This document shows positions 6,577-16,100 of a stretch of 64,000 bases of DNA, piece after piece. Location: positions 1-64,000 of IMG/VR virus record IMGVR_UViG_3300020448_000004; one strand, 5' to 3'. This DNA comes from a virus. Position 1 is the first letter of the stretch, and each line of letters starts with the position of its first letter. Position numbers and translations under genes: made by a program. The notes under the pieces were generated by a model. That model saw nothing but the letters and a program-made list of their open reading frames with translations. It was not told where the DNA came from and did not search any database.

Positions 6577-9500
6577 AATGCAGCGATTGCTAGTTTAAAT
6601 GCAGCAAATGTTGCTGAGTTTGCAACGGTTGTCTTGAGAGTTGCAAGATCAATAGTTTCTGCCTGTAACGCAGAGTCTGCCTTAACACCTTGTGCAGCAG
6701 TAGCATAATCAGATGATGCAGTTGCAGCAGCAGTACCCAATGTAGGTTTGTTGCTTAAGTCATTATAATTACCAGAGAATAATGAAGGTAGTCCACTCAA
6801 GTTACTGTAAGCACCTGTTGTAGCAACAGTTGCTAGTGATGGTGTACCACTCAAATCACTATATGCACCACTTGTTGCAACAGAAGCAAGAGAAGGAGAT
6901 CCACTCAAGTCACTGTAAGCACCAGATGTTGCAACAGAAGCAAGGGTAGGAGTTCCAGTCAAATCACTGTAAGCACCAGTTCCTGCAACAGTAGCAAGAG
7001 AAGGTCCAGTAATAACACCAGTGCTACTATTGTAGGTGATGTTTTGTGTTGCTGAAATTGATTGACGAGCACGTGCAGTTGTGAAGTACTGGTTAGATCC
7101 TTCAGATATATCATCTGTATCCTTAGTTGCTAACTGGGTATCAAACCTAGCATTGGTATAGAATATATTTGTTGAACCTTCAGTAATATTATCAGTATTA
7201 ATGTCTGCCTGAGTAACAGATAAACCACCAGAACCATCGTGTGTAATTCCTGTGCCATATGTAAAGTGTGATCTTGTTCTAGCAGCAGTGGTGAATAAGT
7301 TAGTTGAACCCTCAGTTACGTTATCAGTATTAATATCTGCTTGTGTTACAGATAATTGACCTGCTCCACTTAGTTCAATACCAGTTCCATATGTAAAGTG
7401 AGTTCTTGTTCTAGCAGCAGTTGTAAAGAGATTTGTTGACCCTTCTACTACACTATCTGTATCAAACTCAGAGAATGAGAATGCTAATGTATATGTGTTA
7501 GAAGCATCATCGTAAGTCTTAGTAAGTCCTGTACCTGCAACTATAAGAGCATCAATTCTGTCATCAACTCTTTCGTCTGTATAGTATAGATTTGTAGATC
7601 CTTCAGTAAGAGCATCTGTGTCGTGGTTAGCAATACTACCAACCTGTGACTGACCAAAAGTAATAGTTCCAGTAATGTTTAAGTTACCTTGAATCTCAAA
7701 GTTTGTAGAACAAACAAAGTTACTTACAGATAAAGTGTTTGAACTAGGAATATATTTAAAGTTATCTGAGTCAGTTCTTATTTCAGTGTTTCCAGTTGTA
7801 GCAGAAACAAATGTTGGGAAGAATGTAAGGTTAGAACCTGTGGTGTTTGTGACATCAACTAGAGATGCAGTATCAGCATTACCAGTTAAGTCACCTGTTA
7901 CGTTACCAGTAATCTGACCTGTAACTCCAAGTGTGCTTTGTAAAGTTACACCATCTTGAACATTAAGAGTTCCAGTAATATCAGTGTTACCTGTAGGTCC
8001 GTCAACAATAAATTTAACTCCTGCTGCTCCACCTACTGATAAATCATCACCAACAAATGCTTTCTTCTTAACTGATAAACCACCATCTGTATGTACAGAA
8101 GCAGCACTATCGTTATATGCAGAAGAATCTGTTACGTTATTTGCTTGTACAAGACCTGCAAATGTAGCAGCACCTGATGTGACATCTATACCAGAATTAA
8201 AGTCTGCATTACCATCTACATTTAAAGTTGAATCTAAGTCAACTGCATTAGATACGTCAAGTGTACCTGCAATATCAGTATTACCACTTGGACCTGCAAC
8301 GTTAAATTTATTAGTGTTGATGTTAAATGAACCACCAACATTTAAGGTTGATTGTAAGTTTGCTGTAGAAGTAGCAATGAGTGAGGATATAGTTGTTGTT
8401 CCACCTGTTACATCAAGTGTTCCACCAATAACTGTATTACCTGATGGTCCGTCTACAGTAAAGTTACCTCCACCAATATCAAAGTCATCTCCAATATATG
8501 CCTTCTTAGTAACTGCTAAACCACCTGCTGTAAATATTGCAGCACCGTTATTGTTTGCAGCAGTTGCTTGTGCAGTAGAATTTGCTCTTAGTTTTTCATC
8601 GAATGTTACAATACCACCAACACCAAGAGTTCCGTCTAATGTGCTATTTGTATATACCTTTAAGTCTCCACCAATACCAGTATTACCTGAGATAGATGCA
8701 CCACCTGCTGATACTCTTAATGCACCACTAGATGACCAAGATCCACCAAGGGTTGCATTGGTAGCGTTTGTAAGAGTTGTTACTCCAGTTACACCTAAAG
8801 TATTAGTAACATTAGTAGCACCTGATACATCTAAGGTATTACCTAATGTCGTTCCTAACGTCACTCCAAGCGTCCCTGACAGGGTTGTATTGTTTGTGAC
8901 ACCCAAAGTACCACCAACGCTTAGATTAGAACTTGCTCCAACAATATTTACAGATGAATTTAAAGTAGATACTCCGTCTGCTCTAAATGTTCCTGCAACT
9001 AATGTATTACCTGTAGCACTAGCAACTGTAAATTTATTTGTGTTGACTCTAAAGTCATTTGTTACATCGAGCGTGCCATCAACGCTTACGTTTCCACCAA
9101 ACGATCCATCGTCACCTACTACAAGATCATCACCTACATATAGATCAAGTCCAATACCCGCACCACCACCAACAATGAGAGCACCTGTAGAAGAATTCGT
9201 TGCATTTGTAGTATCAAATAATTTGATAGAACCTGCATCAATACCAGATCTAGTACCAGAAAATACTTCAGAACTATTAGTAGCATTGTGATAAACAGCA
9301 AATCTAAGTGCTGAATCATCCCATCCGAAGAATCCTAGTTTAGCATTTGAATCATAATATCTGAACTCTACACCACGATCTTTTGCGTCGTCAGATGCAG
9401 GAGCAGTATCTCCACCCAGTGTAATGATAGGATCGTCCACAGTAATAGTAGTACTGTTTACTGTAGTTGTGCTACCGTGAACTGTTAAGTTACCATCAAC

Positions 9501-12500
9501 TATAGCATTACCACCAACATTAAGATCTTGTCCTGAACTCAGGGTAACTGGGGCTGTGAATTGAGTAGTAGCATTTACTGTTAATGCGTCACCAGATGCG
9601 TCACCAATAGTATTCTGTGCACCATTTAAAGTAACATCTCTATTTAAAGTAACATCTCCGTGGACAGTAAGTGTTCCTACTGTTGCTGAACCTTGTCCAG
9701 TTCTACCTATTGTTGTATTACCAGATTCTCCAAGAACTGTAAATTCTGTTGTGTCTCCAGAGTTAAGTTTACCAATATAGAGGTCATCACCAATATAAAG
9801 ATCGGTAGCGATACCTGCACCACCATATACTCTTAAGTTTGAAGTATTATCTGTAGCATATGAAGGTGTATAAGCAACTGTTGATCCTGCACGTAATTTA
9901 TATCTTACACGTAAGTAGTTCTGTGTACTAAATGTCTCAGTTGTTCCTAAGTCTTTTTGGTTAATAGCACCGTTAATGTATAAATCTGAGTTAAACAGAG
10001 TGTCACCTTCAATGTAACCACCACCATCAAAACGGAAAGACCCGTAATCTCCACTAGATATGATGAAATCGTCTTGAGCATTAGTACCTATAGTTGGTGT
10101 GTCAGTATCCTCGTGATGGAAGAAGTTACCTAGATTTAGAGTTCCCTCTATATCTGTATTACCATTTGTGGTACTGATTTGAAATTTTTGTGCACTACCA
10201 TTAGTAAGAGTAAATGTCTTACCAGTAGTATCCATTAAGAAATCATTATGAATTGTTACATCGTCATCAACATCAAGGGTTGCATTAAGAGTAACGTCGC
10301 CATCTACATTTAGAGTCTGATCAAAGTCTACTCCTTGTTTGGTGTTGAGTGTTCCTTCGATAATTGTATTACCGTTATCAGTGTCAACCGTAAACTTATC
10401 AACAAGACTAGCAGTGCGTATTTTGAATTCTTTTGCATCGGCAGTAACAATTAGATTGTCTGTAATCTCAGTTTCTAACTGAACATCTAATGTACCTTCA
10501 ATAATAGTATTACCATTATCAGTATCAACAGTAAACTTATCTACACCCGCAGCAGTTTGTATTGCAAACTCTTTGTTATCTGCTTTAATAATTACATTAT
10601 TGTTGATTTCTGATTGACCTGCAACTGTAACAGTTCCACCAATATGTGCGTTCTCGGAAAGTCCGAAACCACCAGTTACTACTAAAGTACCTGTAGTTGT
10701 TGATGTAGAACCTGTATTAGTTGTAAGTGCTAAGTTACCTGCTATTAAAGGAGCATCAGTTCCAGAAAATACTTCTGAGGTATTGGTTGCATTATAAAGG
10801 AATCTATACCCACCTGTGCCTGACCAGATATTTGCATTAGCATAATCTTCATCCCAACCAAAGAATCCAACACGTGCCTGATTATCGTAGTATCTAATCT
10901 CAACACCACGATCTTTATTATCATCAGTAGTGGGGGCAGTGTCTCCACCAAGAGTAATGATGGGGTCATCTACCGATATTGTTGTACTATTTACTGTGGT
11001 AGTAGTTCCGTCTACTTGTAGATTACCACGTACTTGTACTAAACCTGTTGCAGCATCATCGTCACCTGGATCTAATACCATAGTGGTATCACTGGTTCCG
11101 ATAGTGTTCTGCTGTAAGTAGAAATCTTCTACTTGAACTTTTGAAGCAACATTAGTTGCTGTGATAACAATACCATCATCTGATGTTACATTTATCTTTG
11201 CTGTTCCTGCTCCTGCATTATTTGAAATAATATCAAGAGTTCTATCAACAGCAGAGTTTACATTATGATGTATCTTTAAAGAACCTGATGAACGTTCTAT
11301 TGTTTGTAGAGGTGTATTTCCAGGTCTATCAAGTTTTATAAGTGCACCACTAATATGAGTATCAACGTTAATGTCTACTCCACCTGCACCAGTATTATCT
11401 ACATTGTTAGCAGTAAATAATAAATTTCCACTGGTATCATTTACAGTAACATAATTAAGATAATTAAATCCTCTATATCCAGTTGTCGCTGTTAATTCTT
11501 GATCTAACTCAAAAGTTTCTACAGTATTACCATCAGCAAATCCCACTCTAGTGTTTTGCATCTGAGTGTTATCAACTGCAAGTGCTGCAATAGTAACGTG
11601 ACCATTTGCATCTACATCAAAATCTTCTTGAGCAAATGATGCTAAACCTTTTTGTTCTGTAGCAGCAGCAGCGAGGTATCTCCAATTACTTACATCGCCA
11701 CTTGTATGAGTAGGTGCTCCTTGTCCTGCACCAATATTTGTTATTGCCTGATATACTTTACTTGCATTCTCAATAATATCGTATCTATTATATGTTGAAC
11801 CTGCATTATAGGTTGCATACTTTGAACCTTCAGTTGCAGTGGCAATCGGTACAACGGTTGCTTGTGTAATTCTTCCATATCTATCAACGGAAAATTTAGA
11901 TGCGTTTACAGTTTCTGTTCCGAATGGTTCACCATTAGCACCGTTAGCGTCTACAGATGTTAATGATTCAACGTTATATGAACCCACAACGACCGCAGTA
12001 TCAGCAAGGTCAATAAATGGGTTGGATGATACACCATCAGGTGTAGTAAATATAACTCTACCTGCACCACCAGTTAGGTTTCTAGTTGTAATTTGTCCTG
12101 TAGCAGTTCTAGTTAATAGACCAAAGGTAGTTATGTTTGCTAGTGCTGTTAAGTCACTATCTAATCCTTGTGCGTCAGTAATACCATATTCTGCAAGAGT
12201 AGATGCTAAACTAGCACCAACAACCCTACCTCTTGAGTCAACTTGAACTCTAGAATATAGAGCAGTTGCATCAGGATCGTTAGCATTATAATGTGGAAGA
12301 GATGTAACTAATTCTAAGTTTGTGGCAAGGTTCAAGTTTGATGAACCGTCAAAAGATCCAGATCCAGTTACAGAACCAGTTAACTGAATTTGTCTTGCAG
12401 ATGCAAGTCTTGTAGAAGTAGAAGCATTTCCAATTAACGTTGCACTAATAGCACCCGCCTCAAAGTTACCGTCAGCATCTCGTTTAACAAGAGTGTTAGC

Positions 12501-12680
12501 AGCATTTGATTCAGTTTCTATCGGTCTCTCATAACGCAGAGAGTTCCAAGGTGTAACACCGTCTCCGATCTTGATACGTGAAGTATCGATCTCGATTCCC
12601 AGTTCACCTTGAGCAAGTATAGGGTTGATGTTTGCCCACTGTTGAGCACCATCACGTCTTAATTGGAGTCTATTTGCCAT
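6573..12680 (-). CDS. Giant tail fibre / adhesin, 2035 aa, Mtd-N-like N-terminus
   Basis: The N-terminus (MANRLQLRRDGAQQWANINP, then LAQGELGIEI, IKIGDGVTPWNSL) matches the N-terminal domain of phage tropism-determinant and fibre proteins, probably the virion-attachment end. The body is repeated beta units of the form DGNTxIEGTLDV and GxLxVTGxTTL. It includes two near-copies of a TTTVNSTTIxVDDPIITLGG module (around residues 545-650 and 1060-1160). Near the C-terminus come three DNxTEGSTNLF-type repeats and four GAYSDLSGTPSLA-type repeats, familiar from fibre shafts. A terminator and late promoter lie immediately upstream. The role is probably host binding. No chaperone or tip motif is recognised. 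Confidence 0.85.
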   Translation of the reverse strand: MANRLQLRRDGAQQWANINPILAQGELGIEIDTSRIKIGDGVTPWNSLRYERPIETESNAANTLVKRDADGNFEAGAISATLIGNASTSTRLASARQIQLTGSVTGSGSFDGSSNLNLATNLELVTSLPHYNANDPDATALYSRVQVDSRGRVVGASLASTLAEYGITDAQGLDSDLTALANITTFGLLTRTATGQITTRNLTGGAGRVIFTTPDGVSSNPFIDLADTAVVVGSYNVESLTSVDANGANGEPFGTETVNASKFSVDRYGRITQATVVPIATATEGSKYATYNAGSTYNRYDIIENASKVYQAITNIGAGQGAPTHTSGDVSNWRYLAAAATEQKGLASFAQEDFDVDANGHVTIAALAVDNTQMQNTRVGFADGNTVETFELDQELTATTGYRGFNYLNYVTVNDTSGNLLFTANNVDNTGAGGVDINVDTHISGALIKLDRPGNTPLQTIERSSGSLKIHHNVNSAVDRTLDIISNNAGAGTAKINVTSDDGIVITATNVASKVQVEDFYLQQNTIGTSDTTMVLDPGDDDAATGLVQVRGNLQVDGTTTTVNSTTISVDDPIITLGGDTAPTTDDNKDRGVEIRYYDNQARVGFFGWDEDYANANIWSGTGGYRFLYNATNTSEVFSGTDAPLIAGNLALTTNTGSTSTTTGTLVVTGGFGLSENAHIGGTVTVAGQSEINNNVIIKADNKEFAIQTAAGVDKFTVDTDNGNTIIEGTLDVQLETEITDNLIVTADAKEFKIRTASLVDKFTVDTDNGNTIIEGTLNTKQGVDFDQTLNVDGDVTLNATLDVDDDVTIHNDFLMDTTGKTFTLTNGSAQKFQISTTNGNTDIEGTLNLGNFFHHEDTDTPTIGTNAQDDFIISSGDYGSFRFDGGGYIEGDTLFNSDLYINGAINQKDLGTTETFSTQNYLRVRYKLRAGSTVAYTPSYATDNTSNLRVYGGAGIATDLYIGDDLYIGKLNSGDTTEFTVLGESGNTTIGRTGQGSATVGTLTVHGDVTLNRDVTLNGAQNTIGDASGDALTVNATTQFTAPVTLSSGQDLNVGGNAIVDGNLTVHGSTTTVNSTTITVDDPIITLGGDTAPASDDAKDRGVEFRYYDSNAKLGFFGWDDSALRFAVYHNATNSSEVFSGTRSGIDAGSIKLFDTTNATNSSTGALIVGGGAGIGLDLYVGDDLVVGDDGSFGGNVSVDGTLDVTNDFRVNTNKFTVASATGNTLVAGTFRADGVSTLNSSVNIVGASSNLSVGGTLGVTNNTTLSGTLGVTLGTTLGNTLDVSGATNVTNTLGVTGVTTLTNATNATLGGSWSSSGALRVSAGGASISGNTGIGGDLKVYTNSTLDGTLGVGGIVTFDEKLRANSTAQATAANNNGAAIFTAGGLAVTKKAYIGDDFDIGGGNFTVDGPSGNTVIGGTLDVTGGTTTISSLIATSTANLQSTLNVGGSFNINTNKFNVAGPSGNTDIAGTLDVSNAVDLDSTLNVDGNADFNSGIDVTSGAATFAGLVQANNVTDSSAYNDSAASVHTDGGLSVKKKAFVGDDLSVGGAAGVKFIVDGPTGNTDITGTLNVQDGVTLQSTLGVTGQITGNVTGDLTGNADTASLVDVTNTTGSNLTFFPTFVSATTGNTEIRTDSDNFKYIPSSNTLSVSNFVCSTNFEIQGNLNITGTITFGQSQVGSIANHDTDALTEGSTNLYYTDERVDDRIDALIVAGTGLTKTYDDASNTYTLAFSFSEFDTDSVVEGSTNLFTTAARTRTHFTYGTGIELSGAGQLSVTQADINTDNVTEGSTNLFTTAARTRSHFTYGTGITHDGSGGLSVTQADINTDNITEGSTNIFYTNARFDTQLATKDTDDISEGSNQYFTTARARQSISATQNITYNSSTGVITGPSLATVAGTGAYSDLTGTPTLASVATSGAYSDLSGSPSLASVATSGAYSDLSGTPSLATVATTGAYSNLSGLPSLFSGNYNDLSNKPTLGTAAATASSDYATAAQGVKADSALQAETIDLATLKTTVANSATFAAFKLAIAAL
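6730..7010 (-). repeat. Tandem GAYSDLSGTPSLA-type repeats in fibre
   Basis: Four consecutive coding repeats of about 17 residues occur near the fibre C-terminus, each with (T/S)(G)AYSDL(S/T)GxPxLA(S/T)VA. The DNA copies are similar enough (caxxxAGTGACTTG on the minus strand) for recombination or slippage to change copy number. Confidence 0.75.
7070..7610 (-). repeat. Tandem EGSTNLF...FTYGTGI repeats in fibre
   Basis: Successive units share the pattern DN(V/I)TEGSTNLFTTAART, then HFTYGTGI and LSVTQADINT. Two units are almost identical at the protein level and further degenerate copies flank them. They form part of the fibre shaft. Confidence 0.75.
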
Positions 12681-12710
12681 TGTTTATTAAGGACACTATC
12701 GCCTCTTTGA

Positions 12711-12718
12711 TATTTATA
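12711..12718 (-). promoter_or_regulatory. T4-type late promoter, TATAAATA
   Basis: A perfect TATAAATA lies on the minus strand, 30 nt before the fibre start at 12680 and just downstream of the terminator that follows the preceding gene. The fibre gene can therefore be expressed independently. Confidence 0.75.
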
Positions 12719-12721
12719 AGC

Positions 12722-12747
12722 AAAATAGAAAGGGACCGACGGTCCCT
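12722..12747 (-). terminator. Rho-independent-like terminator
   Basis: On the minus strand, AGGGACC-GTC-GGTCCCT forms a perfect 7-bp GC-rich stem with a 3-nt loop. An imperfect U tract, TTCTATTTT, follows. It sits directly after the stop of the 67-aa gene and before the fibre late promoter. Confidence 0.65.
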
Positions 12748-12752
12748 AACGA

Positions 12753-12956
12753 TTATTCTGCAATTACTTCGTCTACCGTATTAGTTTTTAGATATTCTAG
12801 AGTCTCAATAGCACCTTGTAATTTGAGCATTTGAGTCTCATTATCTTTTACCTTTGCTACGAGTTGTTGGTTTTCATCACGTAGTTTTGTGTACCTGCTT
12901 TTAAAATCGTCGAGAAGTTCTTTCTCGTCCATTGTCTCAGGTGTGTCTACAGTCAT
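12753..12956 (-). CDS. Small coiled-coil protein
   Basis: This 67-residue acidic protein has a long heptad-like helix from about residue 10 to 60 (LLDDFKSRYTKLRDENQQLV onward to LQGAIETLEYL). Such short coiled coils in the late region often act as assembly scaffolds or trimerisation factors. Here that is inference from context between two giant fibre/structural genes. The start overlaps the upstream stop as ATGA, and the gene is followed by a terminator. Confidence 0.65.
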   Translation of the reverse strand: MTVDTPETMDEKELLDDFKSRYTKLRDENQQLVAKVKDNETQMLKLQGAIETLEYLKTNTVDEVIAE

Positions 12957-13174
12957 TGTTGTTTCTCCAGGAATGATTTTAGTAGAGATTTGATCTCGGT
13001 CAATTCAGATTTTAGCACAGAAACGTCAGTTTGTAAGTCGGAAACTTCCTTCTCTTTTTTCTTACGTTTTTTTGCTGCACTACCGCTAGTTGCATTAGTA
13101 TTTAGCACAGCACCAGAAGAGGTATCTCGAACTAAGTTAGGGTGTCCTCTAACCTCTTGGTATTTTGGTTTCAT
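12953..13174 (-). CDS. Small basic/coiled-coil protein
   Basis: This 73-residue protein has three parts. The N-terminus is MKPKYQEVRGHPNLVRDTSS. A lysine-rich linker (AAKKRKKKEKE) follows, then a C-terminal coiled coil (VSDLQTDVSVLKSELTEIKS). Proteins of this layout, with RGHPNLVRDxxSGAVLN, recur in T4-like cyanophages as I recall, without assigned function. It is TAATG-coupled to the DUF4815-type gene and overlaps the next gene by 4 nt. Confidence 0.65.
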   Translation of the reverse strand: MKPKYQEVRGHPNLVRDTSSGAVLNTNATSGSAAKKRKKKEKEVSDLQTDVSVLKSELTEIKSLLKSFLEKQQ

Positions 13175-16100
13175 TACAAATCACTTAATGCAATCACTCT
13201 AAGGTTTTTAACTTGTGGTACAAAGCACTGGTTAGACGAAGTAAGAATTATTTTAACCTGTGCTATGGTAAATTCAGTTCCCTCAAAGGTGTACTCAAAG
13301 TCTCTATAAAGAAGACTCTCAGTCTTTTGGATTGATTTATCTTCAAGACCATTACCATTAAAGTATGTATATCCTATTTCACTCATTGGGATTGATGTTC
13401 CAACAGGAAGAAGTTTATACATAACCTTAATTTCTGTATTAGGATGTCTCCATCCTTCAAACCTTACTTTCAATGAGTTAGCAGGATTGAGTAGGTTCAT
13501 CACCTTAGTTACATAAACTGCTGTATTAAGATCACCAGTAGGTTTCTCTGCATCATTACTACCGATTGCAAGGTCATTAACCCTATTCATAGTTGTAATT
13601 AAAGAACAACGATCTGTATCAATTACAGGTGAAATATTAGCATTGAATGTTGTCATTACCATTTGAACGTTCAATGATTTAGAACCAGAAAGTTTAGCAT
13701 CTTCATTTACTTGTGAACAGACTAACTTAGGTTTATCAAGATAATTATCTTCATTAGCAATCATATCGTAGTAGATTCCATCATTAATAAATGATGCTTC
13801 AGTAACATTATTACCATCTTGGATCGATGTACCAGATACTGCATTAAGTCTAGGTACAACTTCAGTTTCTGGATATACAGTTGATTGAATTTGAGGATAA
13901 ATTTGGTCAAACTGTATATTTTGTGTAGCAACTATCTCGTGTCCACCACTTACAATTCCTGCTGTAGAAACAGATGTAACCGCAAGTTTATATGTATCAA
14001 GAGTTGGTTCACCAATAGCAGTGTGTAATTTATTAACTTCTGTTAATGGGATACCATCAAGGTTATAACATTCAACAATACTATTAGCACTATGTGCTAT
14101 TGCAGCAGTTCCTGCTTGTCCACGAGAACCAGATGGTAAAGTGAAGATCTTACCATCACCAGAAATACCAGTATATTCAATAATCTCAAAATGCTGAGTA
14201 GGAATTTCTGGATCACGAATAAGAATATAACCTTTATTAGATGTACTTACTACAGCACCATTAATAATAGTGTGGAATGCACTACCATCTATAACGTGTA
14301 ATTGGAATGAACCTGTTACACCATCACTCGCTGTAATACCATTTGTATGATATGCAGAATCTAATAATGTTGGTGGAACTTCAGACTTAACACCGCTAAG
14401 TTGTACTGAGTTAGCACCATCGTGCATACAATGATTTGCGTGACGAACCTTAATTTCAGTTGCTTTGTTAAAGTATGAGATAGGAGCAGATGGATAATCA
14501 TTAATATCATCTCCACCAAATGATGTTCCACTTGTTCCAATAGTACCAGAACCAGTAGTAGCAGAGTTGATTACCTGTGTAATTGCATCTCCGTCAGCAA
14601 ATGTTCCTGTAATTGATTTAACTGTGACAACTCCAGTTCCTGCATTCCAATCAGTAACCATTGCAGATCCACCAGTACCATTTGTTAATACTGTACCAGT
14701 AGCAAATGTTCCTGATACACCAGTTAATGTAATAGTACCAGTAGATCTTGAGGATACTAATCTATAAATGTAACTAGCACCAGATGCAACACCTTCTCTA
14801 AATGTTCCTACAACATCATCAAGTATTAAATATGCGTTAGATGAACCTGACACACCTTGTACAACTTCACGAACAATAGCAGATGGAGCAGGAGATACAT
14901 CAGTCTGTGTAATCTCAGCACCGATTGTAAAGTTAGCAACGTGGTCTGCAAGTATTACTTTAATCTCAGGTTTTGTAGTCTCAATAGCATCTAATCTTAG
15001 TCTTGATATACCAAAGTTACCTTCTGCAAGTTCTGCATTATTAAACCAAGCAAGACCTGATCCGCTAGTATCAAACTGTGCTTTATATAATACAAATTTA
15101 AGATCCTCATACTGATCGGCAGTCCAAGTAGATGCGTTCTGTGATTTGAATAACACACCTGCATATGGTTGTTCAGATATGGTTCTATCAGATGTAACAT
15201 CATCTTCACCCATTCTTGAGATCCAAAGTTTATATTCATTAGAGTCAGATAATACAACTGCACAATAATCTCTATTCTCAGTCACATATACAGGTGATGG
15301 GAATGTAAATTTAGTTGCAATAGTACCGTTTTCAGATAAGTTAATATCAGATGGAAGTAAAGTAACATCAGAGAATGCAAGAACTTTAGTGGTTGGATAA
15401 CCATTTGCCATCTCTCTTATCTGTACTGATACAGGAATTCTCTCATCACGAGTTCTAAAGTATAAATCAATACTTGTTAAGAACGCACCACCCTTAGATT
15501 CAACTAAGAATGATTGAGCAAGAGGGTCATACCATCCAGTATCTCTAACACTTGTTGTTGTAGTATTAACTGTACGATCTTGAGATACAGTATCTCTTAC
15601 AAGATCAGCATTTCTAACTGCAAGAATTGTTTGTTGTTGAGTCTCAATAACACCAGAAGCAACGTAGTTATGTTGTGCAGCAGAATCAACTTCACCAGGA
15701 ACTCTAGAGTCAGTTGGTGATGTAGTCATACGTATAACACGAGTACCAGTAGCAAAACGTGGGTTGGTGCTAACAGCAGGATTAGGAATCCACATAATTC
15801 CTTCCATATCACCATTAGTATTTGAAACCATACGTTTTGGTTTTACAACAGCACGAGCACCAGATGTAGCACCTACAAGAATTTCACCTTCTAATGGGTT
15901 TCCATAGTATGTACCCATAACTGTGTCTGACATTGTTTTAGTATCAATATTCAGATATGGAGTAGTAGATGCGTAAGATGATGGTAATTCACTTTGATCA
16001 TAAGGTGATAATCCATCAGTAAAACCATTATTAGCATCAACAAGTTTTAAACGACATTGTGATGTCTGTCCTACAACAGTTTCACCAACAACAAAAGGTG

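Noticed and set aside
6730-7610. CRISPR-like periodic repeats
   Set aside because: The periodicity is coding (17-50 residue protein repeats in frame), without invariant DNA repeats and unique spacers.
7984-9291. A 435-codon open frame on the plus strand within the fibre gene
   Set aside because: It is the antisense shadow of the repetitive fibre sequence. The translation is a monotonous Pro/Val/Ser/Thr string with no start signal, and every supported gene is on the minus strand.
6573-12680. Diversity-generating retroelement suggested by the Mtd-like fibre N-terminus
   Set aside because: No reverse transcriptase, template repeat or adenine-biased variable repeat is seen. The similarity covers only the common N-terminal attachment domain.
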